A DNA stretch of 64,000 nucleotides from Haloferax namakaokahaiae (GCF_042663225.1 NZ_JBHTAA010000002.1:248001-312000); one strand, 5' to 3'. Positions 16,955 through 25,977 are shown, numbered from the stretch's first letter. Notes: generated from the sequence alone by a model not told the origin. Numbers and translations: made by a program.

Positions 16955-17063
16955 CTCGCCCACCCACATCGTTCGTCTCGTCGTGCCATTACTACCACGC
17001 TCGTACTCCTGGCAGATAAAATCACCGTGCCCGTTTTACGTCACCTGAAGCCCCGAGGCGCGA

Positions 17064-17082
17064 GAATACACATTCCGTATAC
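17064..17082. promoter_or_regulatory. Possible degenerate GTATAC-type operator before the UbiD operon
   Basis: gaatac, seven bases, gtatac: one mismatch in one half and spacing of 7 instead of 6 compared with the two elements at 7081 and 7217. It lies 110-128 bases upstream of the UbiD-operon start. Weak evidence by itself. Confidence 0.2.
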
Positions 17083-17243
17083 GTAACAGCAAACTGCGGC
17101 GTTGGAACCAGTAATCGAGCGTTGGAACTACTACGAGCTGTTGAGAGCCAAAAACGTGGCCGGCCATTGCAGAGCGTCGATTTCCGCTTGTTTTGGGTCT
17201 GAACGAATTGGCCGTCAGTCCGCGTCAAAGCCGAACGTGGCGC

Positions 17244-17753
17244 TCACTCCTCGTCGAAACCGGTGTCTTGGTGGACGAACTCTCTGCTGAGTTCGACGTA
17301 GTGGTCACGTGTGTCCGCGATTTTCACTAGCTGGTCGTCCGTGAGTGGTCGAGTCTTCGCAGGGACGCCGTAGGCGAGGTGGCCTGACGGAACGGTCTGG
17401 TCGTGGGTGACGACGGCGTGGGCGGCGACGATACTGTGGGACTCGACAGTCGCCCCACCGAGCACGCAACTTCCGATGCCGACGAGTGCCTCGTCTTCGA
17501 TAGTGGCGAAATCGACGACCGCACCGTGGCCGATGCTCACACCGTCACCGACCGTCGCGCCGTGGAGCATCGTGAACTCCTGTACGTTCGTATCCGCACC
17601 GACCGTGACTGCACCACGGTCCCCCCGAAGGCAGACGAACGGCCACAGGCTCGCCCGTGCCCCGACGTCAACGTCACCCACGAGATACGTGAGGTCGGCA
17701 ACGAATGCGCTCTCGGCTATCTTCGGCTCATTTCCGTCGAACGGGTACTGCAT
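17244..17753 (-). CDS. Gamma-carbonic-anhydrase/PaaY-like hexapeptide-repeat protein
   Basis: This 169-residue left-handed beta-helix protein has consecutive hexapeptide repeats (VGDVDVGARASLWPFVCLRG, then VGADTNVQEF and so on). PaaY-type relatives are CoA thioesterases in phenylacetate operons, and gamma carbonic anhydrases share the fold. Two of the three zinc histidines are present (His64 in TMLHG and His76 in SIGHG). The third, normally five residues after the second, is Asp81 (IGHGAVVDF). I chose ATG 17753; the frame stays open far upstream only as a shadow of the opposite-strand hydrolase gene. It is divergent from the FAH gene. Confidence 0.8.
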   Translation of the reverse strand: MQYPFDGNEPKIAESAFVADLTYLVGDVDVGARASLWPFVCLRGDRGAVTVGADTNVQEFTMLHGATVGDGVSIGHGAVVDFATIEDEALVGIGSCVLGGATVESHSIVAAHAVVTHDQTVPSGHLAYGVPAKTRPLTDDQLVKIADTRDHYVELSREFVHQDTGFDEE

Positions 17754-17870
17754 CGTGAAGACGAGTGTCGCCGAGCGACATAGTAATTCCCGTCTCACCG
17801 AGTCGATATTATCACCAGTTCTACCCGAACCGGTGTAATTTAAACACCTGGGGATGAATCTACGGACGAA

Positions 17871-18749
17871 ATGAGGTTCGTTCGATACGATCAGAGCCAA
17901 CTCGGCCTGCTGACCGACGACAGCGAGGGTATCATCGACTTGACCGACCGCCTTGGTCTCACGAGCGACGAACCGCTCGTCGAGTATATGGAAGGCGACT
18001 ACGACGCGAGCGAGTACGTCGATGCCGACGCCGACGTTGACGTCGCGGACGTCACACTCGAAGCACCGGTCGGCCGACCGGGGAAGGTCATCGCCGCACC
18101 GCTCAACTACGAGAACCACATCGAGGAGGCAATCGCCGACAAGGACATCACGACCGACGAGTGGTTCTCCATCAAGGACAAAGGATACTTCCTGAAGGCA
18201 CCGTCGAGCGTCATCGGTCCATCCGAAGACATCGTCATCCCGTTCAAGGACCGCCGCATCGACCACGAGGTCGAACTCGGGTTCATCATGGGAGCAGAGA
18301 CGAAGGACGTCTCGAACGAGGAAGCGTGGGAGAACATCTTCGGCTACACCATCCTCCTCGACATCTCCGTGCGGGGCGACCAAGACCGTTCGAACCGCAA
18401 ATCCTACGACACCTTCACCGTCGTCGGCCCGTGCGTCGTCACACCCGACGAGGTCGGCGACCCGCAAGCCCTCGACCTCGAACTCGCTGTGAACGGCGAA
18501 GTTCGCCAGTCGGACAACACGAGCGACATGGTCTACACGTGTGCCGACGTCGTCCAGTACGCGTCCATCGGGGCGACTATCGAAGTCGGCGACGTCATCA
18601 CCACCGGCACGCCCGAGGGTGTCGGCCCGCTCGCAGACGGCGACGTGGTCGATGCGACCATCGAGAACATCGGTTCGTTGTCCATCGATGTCGTCGAGCG
18701 CGACGTGGCGTTCGAAGACGTTGACGTCCAAAAGCACGGGCAACACTAA
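17871..18749 (+). CDS. Fumarylacetoacetate hydrolase family protein (likely fumarylpyruvate or maleylpyruvate hydrolase)
   Basis: This 292-residue protein has a FAH fold. Metal ligands are visible: Glu133 and Glu135 in RIDHEVELGFIM and Asp164 in LLDISVRGDQ, with the GTPEGVGPL loop near the C-terminus. The length (about 290) and start KVIAAPLNYENH match the catechol- and gentisate-pathway FAH subgroup. It would hydrolyse the ring-fission product of gentisate (maleylpyruvate or its fumaryl isomer) to pyruvate plus maleate/fumarate. No maleylpyruvate isomerase gene is seen nearby. It is first in a plus-strand series that ends with gentisate dioxygenase. Confidence 0.85.
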   Translation: MRFVRYDQSQLGLLTDDSEGIIDLTDRLGLTSDEPLVEYMEGDYDASEYVDADADVDVADVTLEAPVGRPGKVIAAPLNYENHIEEAIADKDITTDEWFSIKDKGYFLKAPSSVIGPSEDIVIPFKDRRIDHEVELGFIMGAETKDVSNEEAWENIFGYTILLDISVRGDQDRSNRKSYDTFTVVGPCVVTPDEVGDPQALDLELAVNGEVRQSDNTSDMVYTCADVVQYASIGATIEVGDVITTGTPEGVGPLADGDVVDATIENIGSLSIDVVERDVAFEDVDVQKHGQH

Positions 18750-18773
18750 CGCCAGTACTGCATCCAGTCTTCG

Positions 18774-18778
18774 TTTTT
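18774..18778 (+). terminator. Short T run after the FAH gene
   Basis: Five T's in gtttttatt, 25 bases after the stop codon, just before the next gene's leader. It may stop transcription partly. Confidence 0.25.
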
Positions 18779-18862
18779 ATTCTCCGCGAGTCGCCTCCGA
18801 GCCGCGGCGACGTCGCAATCGGCGTCGAAAGCACTATGCTACTGTTCTGATTATGGGAAATT

Positions 18863-20251
18863 GTGACACACACATTCGAACTCGGCAGACTCTTCGATCC
18901 ATCGTCTATCGCGGTGGTCGGGGCGTCTACCAAAGAGGGAAAAATCGGCTACGAGGCGATGGAGAACGTCCACGATTTCGGCGGTCGGGTCTATCCAGTC
19001 AACCCGTCCGCAGAGGGGAGTATCTTCGGTGCGTCGTTCGTGGGGTCCGTCACCGACATCGACGACGACGTTGACCTCGCACTGCTCTGCGTCCCGGCAC
19101 CAATCGTCCCGAACGTCATCGAAGAGTGTGGCGAGGCGGGCGTGGGTGCGGCCGTCATCTACTCCGGTGGCTTCGCCGAGGCAGGTGAGGAGGGAGTGGA
19201 GATTCAACGACGGATGACTGAGATCGCCAACGAACACAATATCGCGCTCCTCGGCCCGAACACGAGCGGGTTCGTCGTCCCGCGAACCGAACTTTTCGGT
19301 TCGTTCGCAACGGGCGTCGAAAACTTCCCACCGGGCGGTGTCGCCATCGTCGCACAGAGCGGTGGTGTCGCCCACTCGCTCGCGTTTCAGGCGACACGCG
19401 AGCGACGTGGCATCTCCGCGATGGTGGGTCTCGGCAATCGCGCGAACGTCGGCTTCGAGGAAGTCATCGAGTACTTCGATGCAGACCCAGAGACGGGTGC
19501 CATCATCCTCCACGTGGAGGGAACAGACGACGCCCGCTCCCTCTTGCAGACGTGCCACGATGCGGACACCCCCGTGTTCGCCTACAAAGTCGGACAAGCT
19601 GACGTCGGTGACTTCGCAGCGTCTCACACGGGTGCCCTCACCGGGGACCACGCACTCTACCAGGCCGGGTTCGCACAGTACGGCGTGCCGACGGTCGATT
19701 CCACGAGTCAACTCCTCGACGCCGGCCACGTCGCCGCGAGCGCGCCGCTCCCTGACGGGACGAACGTCGGCGTCGTGACCGCCCAAGCGGGACCGGGCAT
19801 CATCATCGCCGACCGCTTGAAGCAAGCGGGCGTGTCACTTCCGTCGCTCGAAGACGAGACGACCGAGACCGTGAACGATATCCTCCCCGGCATCACGTAC
19901 TCGGCAAACCCGGTCGATACGGGCCGACCGATGCCGGAGTTCGGAGCGGTCGTTCGTGCTGTGGCGACCGACGAGAACATCGACGCAGTGCTCGTCTACG
20001 AACTTCACGAAGCCGCACTCGGCTTCCCAATCGAGGAGCTGGATGGTCTCGCCGAAGAAGTTGGAAAGCCAGTCGTCTTTGCGACGGCAGGCCCAGAATC
20101 CGACCTCGCACCGGACCGTACAGAACTCGAAGACGCGGGCGTTCCAGTGTTCGAATCACCAGAACGCGCTGCGGACGCGGTTGCCACGCTCGCCACGTAC
20201 GCGCGCCTCCGTGACGATGCCGCGCCCGCGGGGGTGATCGACGATGCGTGA
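18863..20251 (+). CDS. ADP-forming acyl-CoA synthetase, alpha (CoA-binding) subunit
   Basis: This 462-residue protein has a CoA-binding Rossmann domain (SSIAVVGASTKEGKIGYEAM at the start) and succinyl-CoA-synthetase-like domains. The SHTGALTGDHALY segment carries the phosphorylated histidine that ADP-forming acyl-CoA synthetases use. The family interconverts acyl-CoA + ADP + Pi with acid + CoA + ATP. The start is GTG 18863; there is no better ATG. It overlaps the beta subunit by eight bases. In an aromatic gene set the enzyme could capture energy from an aryl- or short acyl-CoA, or re-activate an acid. Confidence 0.85.
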   Translation: MTHTFELGRLFDPSSIAVVGASTKEGKIGYEAMENVHDFGGRVYPVNPSAEGSIFGASFVGSVTDIDDDVDLALLCVPAPIVPNVIEECGEAGVGAAVIYSGGFAEAGEEGVEIQRRMTEIANEHNIALLGPNTSGFVVPRTELFGSFATGVENFPPGGVAIVAQSGGVAHSLAFQATRERRGISAMVGLGNRANVGFEEVIEYFDADPETGAIILHVEGTDDARSLLQTCHDADTPVFAYKVGQADVGDFAASHTGALTGDHALYQAGFAQYGVPTVDSTSQLLDAGHVAASAPLPDGTNVGVVTAQAGPGIIIADRLKQAGVSLPSLEDETTETVNDILPGITYSANPVDTGRPMPEFGAVVRAVATDENIDAVLVYELHEAALGFPIEELDGLAEEVGKPVVFATAGPESDLAPDRTELEDAGVPVFESPERAADAVATLATYARLRDDAAPAGVIDDA

Positions 20252-20948
20252 CGGCGAGAAGGTACTCGACCAAGCCCGCGCCGACGGGCGGGTGACGCTC
20301 ACCGAAGCAGAGGCGAAGTCACTCCTCGCTGAGGCGGGAATCGAGACGCCGGCGTTCGAAGTCGCCTCGACACCGGCGGACGTCGCCGACGCGGCAGAAC
20401 GCGTCGGCTTCCCGGTCGTTCTGAAGGTCTCCTCGCCCGAAGTGACCCACAAGAGCGAGTGGATGGACGGACTCGGAGTGACGGTAGGCGTGGCGGACGC
20501 AGACGAGGCCGCAGGCGTCGCGGCGGACATCTTCGACGCCGCCGAAGACGTCGGAATCGACGCGGACGTGCTCGTCGAGGCCGCCGCAAACGTCGATGCG
20601 GGCACCGAAGTCATCGTCGGCGGCCTCCGAGACCCATCGTTCGGTCCCGTCGTTCTCACGGGTCTCGGTGGCGTCTTCACGGAAATCTTCGAAGACACGA
20701 CCCACCGACTCGCACCGATCGCGGACGAGACGGCGCTGGCCGCCATTCGGGAACTCAAGTCGGCACCACTCCTCGAAGGGTATCGCGGAACCGAGCGAGC
20801 CGACCTCGACGCGCTCGCCAGCGTCGTTCGGCGAGTCGGAGACTTACTCGTCGAGTACGACGAGATAGCAGAAATCGACGTGAATCCGGTGCTTGCGACG
20901 GCAGACGGCGCGTTGGCGCTGGACGCACTGGTGGTGCTCGAAGAATGA
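20244..20948 (+). CDS. ADP-forming acyl-CoA synthetase, beta (ATP-grasp) subunit
   Basis: This 234-residue ATP-grasp protein has the phosphate-accepting loop with the conserved His in EVTHKSEWMDGLGV, and the C-terminal EIDVNPVLATADGALALDAL, a standard end of beta subunits. Together with the preceding alpha subunit it forms a split ADP-forming acyl-CoA synthetase; many haloarchaea have fused or split versions. It overlaps the alpha gene by eight bases and the thioesterase gene by ATGA, so stoichiometric translation is likely. Substrate undetermined. Confidence 0.85.
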   Translation: MRDGEKVLDQARADGRVTLTEAEAKSLLAEAGIETPAFEVASTPADVADAAERVGFPVVLKVSSPEVTHKSEWMDGLGVTVGVADADEAAGVAADIFDAAEDVGIDADVLVEAAANVDAGTEVIVGGLRDPSFGPVVLTGLGGVFTEIFEDTTHRLAPIADETALAAIRELKSAPLLEGYRGTERADLDALASVVRRVGDLLVEYDEIAEIDVNPVLATADGALALDALVVLEE

Positions 20949-21352
20949 CGACGTTCGAACGCACCTGGACGGTTCGGTTCTCCGATACCGACCCCTTCGG
21001 CATCGCACACTACCCGCGAATCATCGACGCGCTCCACGAGACGGCGGATATGTTCATGGAGGAGCTCGGATTCCCCTTCTGGGAGATTTCCATCGACCAC
21101 GGCTTCGGACTGCCACTCGTCGAAATCGACATGGAGTTCGAACGGCCGATGGAGGCGGGTGACGACATCGAAATCTCCGTGATACCGACGCTCGGAACGC
21201 GGAGCCTTCGGTTCGACTACGTCGCCCGCAAGGACGGAGAAGTCACGTTCACGGGCCACGAGACCCGCGTCTGTGCGAGTAAAGACGAGGTCAGTTCGCG
21301 CGACATTCCCGACGACCTGCGGGAGGCGATCGAACCGTACATCGAGGAGTAG
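20945..21352 (+). CDS. 4HBT-type acyl-CoA thioesterase
   Basis: This 135-residue hotdog protein begins TFERTWTVRFSDTDPFGIAH; the Asp-x-Phe-Gly motif in SDTDPFGIAHYPR holds the catalytic Asp of 4-hydroxybenzoyl-CoA thioesterases. It is immediately downstream of a CoA-ester enzyme pair and upstream of gentisate dioxygenase. A gentisyl-CoA (or other hydroxybenzoyl-CoA) thioesterase is therefore the best guess, which would release the free gentisate that the dioxygenase needs. ATG 20945 overlaps the previous stop (ATGA). Confidence 0.85.
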   Translation: MTTFERTWTVRFSDTDPFGIAHYPRIIDALHETADMFMEELGFPFWEISIDHGFGLPLVEIDMEFERPMEAGDDIEISVIPTLGTRSLRFDYVARKDGEVTFTGHETRVCASKDEVSSRDIPDDLREAIEPYIEE

Positions 21353-21427
21353 TGTGCCGCCTGACGGGTCTCCGTCGGGAATCGTCGCTGACGACATACT
21401 TTTGTGACCGCCGACCCGTGTGCACGT

Positions 21428-21604
21428 ATGGCAGAGTTCGACAACATCTACGCGGAATCGAACCCATTCGTCCGAGCGCATTTCGACTGTCCTCAGTGCG
21501 GCGGGAAACTCTGGGAGTACGCCATTCAGGGGCAGATGGTCTGTGAGGACTGTCGCAACCCGTTCCCCTCGGAAGACATCTTCGACGAGCAAGCAAAGCG
21601 ATAG
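21428..21604 (+). CDS. Small zinc-ribbon protein
   Basis: This 58-residue protein has CPQCGG at about residues 21-26 and CEDC at about 38-41, a four-cysteine zinc ribbon, then an acidic tail (FPSEDIFDEQ). It sits between a thioesterase and gentisate dioxygenase on the same strand, with 75- and 98-base gaps. Tiny zinc proteins are common in haloarchaea and most have no known role. The start was chosen at ATG 21428 because upstream codons are not conserved-looking. Real gene status rests on composition and the cysteine pattern. Confidence 0.75.
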   Translation: MAEFDNIYAESNPFVRAHFDCPQCGGKLWEYAIQGQMVCEDCRNPFPSEDIFDEQAKR

Positions 21605-21669
21605 CATACGGTGAGGCAAAACGCCACTCTGGGGCGGGTGAGCCGCCGAAAATCGAGAACTGACCCATA

Positions 21670-21679
21670 CATTTATCAC
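21670..21679 (+). promoter_or_regulatory. TATA-like box of the gentisate dioxygenase gene
   Basis: catttatcac lies 24-33 bases before the ATG at 21703. Confidence 0.45.
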
Positions 21680-21702
21680 TAATCCTCCAGAATATTTCGA
21701 CC

Positions 21703-22782
21703 ATGGCCGAACAAGAGCCAGAGGAACTCTTAGAGATGAGTGCCGATACGCGGGGACTCCTCGAAGAGAACGACCTCCGACCACTCTGGGAAGTCGAGAA
21801 GGACCTGGGAAACCACTTCAACGACCTCGAAGCCGACATCTGGAAGTGGGAGGATATCAAGGCGTCAATCGACGCCATCGAGAAGGACGTGCCAATCGAG
21901 GACCTCCCACCGGGATTCCAGCGACGCGTCGCGGTTCCCATCAACACGGGCTATCGAAACGCCGTCTCGAACACCATCTACCTCGGTGTCCAGACCGTCT
22001 CGCCCGGTGAGACCGCACCATCGCACCGACACGGTGCGAACGCCCTTCGGTTCACCATCGACGGCAGCGAGGACATGAAGACGGTCGTCGCGGGTGAGGA
22101 GTTCCCGATGCGGGACAACGACCTCATCACGACGCCGCAGTGGGAGTGGCACGACCACGTCAACGACTCCGACGAAACCGCCGCGTGGCTCGACGTGCTC
22201 GACCTGCCGCTCGTCCTCGACTCCCTCAACGCCCGCAACACCTTCGAGAACCACGAACTCGAACGCCAACCGGTCACGAAGTCACAGGGTTACTGGGAGT
22301 CGCAGTACGGCCGTGCCCGTCCGTACGAAGACTCGAAGAAGGACGGGATTCCCGGCCCGTTCGAGGGGAACTGCGCGGCGACACCACCGTACCGATTTAG
22401 CTGGAAAGATACCCTCGAAACCCTCCGACAGCGAGCGGCGAACGACGACCCCGACCCACACGACGGCTACTGCCTGTCCTACGTCAACCCCGCGACGGGG
22501 AACGCGCCGCTGTTCCCGACGATGTCGTTCCGTGCGCAGTTGCTCCAAGAGGAGACGAATCCGCACTTCCACAACGCCGTTGACGTGTACTTCGTCATCG
22601 AAGGCGACGGTGCGACGCACGTCGGCGACGAGGTACTCGAATGGGGCGAGCGGGACATCTTCGTCGTGCCGCCGGACGAGATTCACCACCACGACCCCGA
22701 CGGTGAGGCGATTCTCCTCGGGATGACCGACCGCCCGGTGTTCGAGGCGTTCAACTTCTACGCCGAGGCCGAACCCAATTAA
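21703..22782 (+). CDS. Gentisate 1,2-dioxygenase
   Basis: This 359-residue bicupin protein opens the ring of gentisate (2,5-dihydroxybenzoate) between C1 and C2 with O2, giving maleylpyruvate. The N-terminal cupin has TAPSHRHGANALRFTIDGSE, with the metal-binding HRH, and PQWEWHDH. The C-terminal cupin has NPHFHNAVDVYFVIEGDGAT and the closing EIHHHDPD. The length and order match the gentisate dioxygenase/salicylate 1,2-dioxygenase/1-hydroxy-2-naphthoate family; the gene's partners favour gentisate. It has its own promoter and is convergent with the FAD/Fe-S protein. Confidence 0.9.
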   Translation: MAEQEPEELLEMSADTRGLLEENDLRPLWEVEKDLGNHFNDLEADIWKWEDIKASIDAIEKDVPIEDLPPGFQRRVAVPINTGYRNAVSNTIYLGVQTVSPGETAPSHRHGANALRFTIDGSEDMKTVVAGEEFPMRDNDLITTPQWEWHDHVNDSDETAAWLDVLDLPLVLDSLNARNTFENHELERQPVTKSQGYWESQYGRARPYEDSKKDGIPGPFEGNCAATPPYRFSWKDTLETLRQRAANDDPDPHDGYCLSYVNPATGNAPLFPTMSFRAQLLQEETNPHFHNAVDVYFVIEGDGATHVGDEVLEWGERDIFVVPPDEIHHHDPDGEAILLGMTDRPVFEAFNFYAEAEPN

Positions 22783-22860
22783 CTGCGATAGGCGTCCCTA
22801 CTCTCGTTCTCGTTCTCTCTTCGTCTCAGAAAAATATCCGACGAGTGCGCTCCTTCGATG

Positions 22861-25800
22861 CTACTTCGAGACTGCGTGAGCCAGCAGTTCGACGGGCGTC
22901 GGCGGTTCGTCGCCGTCGAGTGACGTCTCTGCGAGCGGGCTGGCCGCGGGGACGGGCTTCACGCGCCCATCGCCGAGTTGCGTGCGGCAGGACGCCCCGG
23001 GTGCCGTGACGACTTCCGCGTGGCTACTCTCGACTTGGTCGAAGAGGATGTCGCCGATTGCCTTCGACATGGAGTAGTGTTCTTTCTCGTAACCGAAGCT
23101 TCCAGCCATCCCACAACACCCCGAGTCGAGCGGGTCCACACCGTAGCCAGCGCGTCTGAGGACACCGACGGCGTGGTGGTCCTTCTTCACGGCTTTCTGG
23201 TGGCAGTGGCCGTGGTACGCGAGCGACACGTTCGGCGCGTCCCACTCGACGTGCTCGTCGAGTCGGAACGTGTCGATGTACTCACACGCGCCGTAGGTGT
23301 TCGAGGCGACGAGTTCGACCGACTCACCAGAGAGAAGGTCGAGGGCGTCGGATTGGAACATCACTGCGTCGGAAGGTTCTGCGAGGACGATATCCCAACC
23401 GTCTCTGACCCGTGGTGCGAGTTCGGCGACGTTCGCTCCGACTGCATCGCGGGCTTTCTCGACGAATCCCTTCGAGAGCGGTGGCCGACCGCTGTTCGTT
23501 CGACGTGCCACGTCTACGTGGACGCCAGCGGCTTCGAGCACCCGAATCGCGGCTTTCCCGACCTCGGGGTGGGCAAAGTTCGTGTAGGTGTCTGCGAAGA
23601 AGACGGCCTTGCGTGTCGCCTCTCCTTCTGCGACACGCGAGCCGCCTCTGGCCTCGAACCAGTCTTGGAGCGTCTCGCGCTGGAAGTTCGGAAGGGAGCG
23701 TTCACGGGCGATACCGATGGTCTTCTCCGTGAGCACACCAGCGCCGGGGAGCGACTGAGCGATATTCGACAGCGGAGCGAATGCGCTGCCGACCCGGGAG
23801 AGCACGTCTACGTTAGCGAACAGTTTATCTCGGAGACTCGACCCGTGTTCCTGGTGGCGAGCGTGCATGACTTCGGTCTTGAGCTTCGCCATATCGACCT
23901 CGCTGGGGCAGTCTCGTGCACAACCCTTACAGCCGATACAGAGGTCGAGTACCTCTTCGACGAACTCGTCGCCGGTCGGGTCGTCTGGGAGGTCGCCACT
24001 CATCGCCTGCCGGAGCAGGTTCGCACGCCCGCGAGTCGCGGTTATCTCCTCGTCCGCAGCGCGATAAGTCGGACACATGACGCCGCCGGTCGTCTCCTGA
24101 TTGCCGCGACAACCACCGCAGCCGTGGCAGAGTTCGACCATTCCTTGCATTCCGTTCTCGTTGGTCCAGTTGAGCGCGGGGTCGAATCCGGCGTCGTAGT
24201 CGTACGAATCGTCGTATCGGAGGTGCTCGGTCATGTCGTGTCGCTCGACCGCGGCCGAATCGACGTCCTCCGAAGCCTCGCCTTCGCTCAGGCCACAGAC
24301 GTTCCCCGGATTGAGGAGCCAGTCGGGGTCGAAGGCGGTTTTGAGCGCTCGGAACGACTCCCAGAGTGTATCGCCGTACAGTTTGTGGTTCCACTGCGTC
24401 CGTGCGCGTCCGTCTCCGTGTTCGCCGGAGACGCTTCCGCCGAACTCGACGACCATGTCGGTCACTTCGTCGGCGATTTCGACCATGTGCTGGCGGTCCA
24501 CGAGCGCCTTCGTGTTGACGAGCGGGCGGACGTGAAGCACGCCGGGGCCCGCGTGGGCGTAGAAGGCGCAGTCTACGTCGCGGTCCTTCGCTGCGAGGAG
24601 TGACTGGAATCGCTCGACGAACTCCGGGAGGTGTTCCGGCGGGACCGCGCAGTCCTCGATGAAACTGATGTGCTTCTCGTCGGAGGTCCGTGAGAGAAGG
24701 ATTGGAAGTCCTGCTTTTCGGAGCGTCCAGAACTGCGTCCGGTCGGCTTCATCGTGGGCTTCGAGTCCTTCGAAGGCGAAGGTCTCCTCTACGTATTGGT
24801 CGGCGACCGCTTCGTTAGTATCGGTATTCGGAACGCGGTCCGCAAGGAGCCTGGCGGTCTGTTCGCGCCCGTGGTCGTCGTCGTCCGCGTAGAATTCGAC
24901 GAGAAGGGCGGCCTCCGCGTCTGTCGGGACGAGTGCGGCGACGTCTTCGAACTCGGCCGTGTTGCGAGCCAACCCGAGGAGCACGTCGTCGATGAGTTCG
25001 ACGGCCGCGGGGTCGTGTTCGAGGACGTGCTGCACGTCGGTGACGGCTTCGAGGACGCTCTCGTAGAAGAGCAGCGAGACTGCCTTTGTCTCGGGGAGGG
25101 GTTCGAGTGAGACTTCGGCTTCGGTGACGATGGCGAGCGTCCCTTCGCTCCCCGCGAGCAGTCGTCCGAGGTTGACACTGCCGCTCTCGGCTTCTTCCAC
25201 GAGTACGTCGAAGTTGTAGCCAGAGACGTTCCGCTTCAAGTCGGGGAATCGATCACGAACTTCGGCCGCGTCCTCGTCGATGATGCGGACGATTTCGGCG
25301 TAGATTCGTTCGAGCAGGTCTCCATCTGGGTCTGCGTCAGCACGGAGGTCAGAGAGTTCAATCTCGCCGAACGTCGTGACGGTCCCATCTGCGAGGACGA
25401 CTTCGCAGGATTCGACGTAGGCGTCGGTCTTCCCGTAGACGAGCGAGTGCGCTCCCGTCGAGTTGTTGCCGATTGCACCGCCGACGACGCTCCGATTTCC
25501 GGCCGCGGGGTCGGGGGCGAACTTCAACCCGTCCGGAGCGAGTGCGGCATTCAGGTCCGCCAAGACGACGCCGGATTGCACCTTCGCCCGCTCGCTTGCG
25601 GCGTCGATATCGAGGATATCGGTCATGTAGCGAGTGAAATCGAGTACCACCGCTTCGTTGACTGCTTGCCCGGCGAGACTCGTTCCACCTCCCCGGGGCA
25701 ACACTGGAATCTCGTTGTCGGCGCAGTACGAGACGACAGCAGAGACGTCGCGGGTCGTCTTCGGAAACACGACGCCGATGGGCGTTATCTCGTACGCACT

Positions 25801-25977
25801 CGCGTCGGTGGCGTACAACTGTCTCGTGTAGGTGTCGAATCGAACGTCTCCCGCGATGCGGGTTTCGAGAGCATCGACGAGTTCCGGACGTTCTACCGCA
25901 CCCGAGACGTAATCGTAATCGGCGCGCGAATCAGTTGCCGGTCTGAGACGCTCCGGGTGACGTGACGGTTTAGACAT
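22861..25977 (-). CDS. FAD-linked oxidase with two [4Fe-4S] and CCG domains (D-lactate/2-hydroxyacid dehydrogenase-like)
   Basis: This is a 1038-residue fusion. The N-terminal half is a GlcD-type FAD-binding PCMH domain (VLPRGGGTSLAGQAV) with a C-terminal FAD oxidase domain. The second half has two cluster-binding segments, CHGCGGCRGNQET... and CIGCKGCARDCPSEVDMAK, followed by cysteine-rich CCG motifs (YHGHCHQKAV and DSGCCGMAGSFGY). This is the arrangement of membrane-associated D-lactate or glycolate dehydrogenases that feed electrons to quinone. ATG 25977 was chosen over GTG 26001. It may handle a 2-hydroxy acid from the pathway or be unrelated. The substrate is unknown. Confidence 0.85.
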   Translation of the reverse strand: MSKPSRHPERLRPATDSRADYDYVSGAVERPELVDALETRIAGDVRFDTYTRQLYATDASAYEITPIGVVFPKTTRDVSAVVSYCADNEIPVLPRGGGTSLAGQAVNEAVVLDFTRYMTDILDIDAASERAKVQSGVVLADLNAALAPDGLKFAPDPAAGNRSVVGGAIGNNSTGAHSLVYGKTDAYVESCEVVLADGTVTTFGEIELSDLRADADPDGDLLERIYAEIVRIIDEDAAEVRDRFPDLKRNVSGYNFDVLVEEAESGSVNLGRLLAGSEGTLAIVTEAEVSLEPLPETKAVSLLFYESVLEAVTDVQHVLEHDPAAVELIDDVLLGLARNTAEFEDVAALVPTDAEAALLVEFYADDDDHGREQTARLLADRVPNTDTNEAVADQYVEETFAFEGLEAHDEADRTQFWTLRKAGLPILLSRTSDEKHISFIEDCAVPPEHLPEFVERFQSLLAAKDRDVDCAFYAHAGPGVLHVRPLVNTKALVDRQHMVEIADEVTDMVVEFGGSVSGEHGDGRARTQWNHKLYGDTLWESFRALKTAFDPDWLLNPGNVCGLSEGEASEDVDSAAVERHDMTEHLRYDDSYDYDAGFDPALNWTNENGMQGMVELCHGCGGCRGNQETTGGVMCPTYRAADEEITATRGRANLLRQAMSGDLPDDPTGDEFVEEVLDLCIGCKGCARDCPSEVDMAKLKTEVMHARHQEHGSSLRDKLFANVDVLSRVGSAFAPLSNIAQSLPGAGVLTEKTIGIARERSLPNFQRETLQDWFEARGGSRVAEGEATRKAVFFADTYTNFAHPEVGKAAIRVLEAAGVHVDVARRTNSGRPPLSKGFVEKARDAVGANVAELAPRVRDGWDIVLAEPSDAVMFQSDALDLLSGESVELVASNTYGACEYIDTFRLDEHVEWDAPNVSLAYHGHCHQKAVKKDHHAVGVLRRAGYGVDPLDSGCCGMAGSFGYEKEHYSMSKAIGDILFDQVESSHAEVVTAPGASCRTQLGDGRVKPVPAASPLAETSLDGDEPPTPVELLAHAVSK

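Noticed and set aside
17832..17848. Imperfect inverted repeat GGTGT-N7-ACACC before the FAH gene
   Set aside because: Arms are only five bases and the centre looks like the TATA element; not repeated elsewhere.
17754..18746. Long upstream extension of the hexapeptide-protein frame (500 codons in total)
   Set aside because: The added part is the reverse of the FAH gene and lacks any domain; the hexapeptide protein starts cleanly at ATG 17753.
20156..21784. A 542-codon frame on the minus strand
   Set aside because: It is antisense to the ATP-grasp subunit, the thioesterase and the start of gentisate dioxygenase; its serine/arginine-rich composition shows it is a shadow.
22978..24603. A 541-codon frame on the plus strand
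   Set aside because: Antisense to the FAD/Fe-S protein, which has clear domains; no domain is visible in the plus-strand frame.
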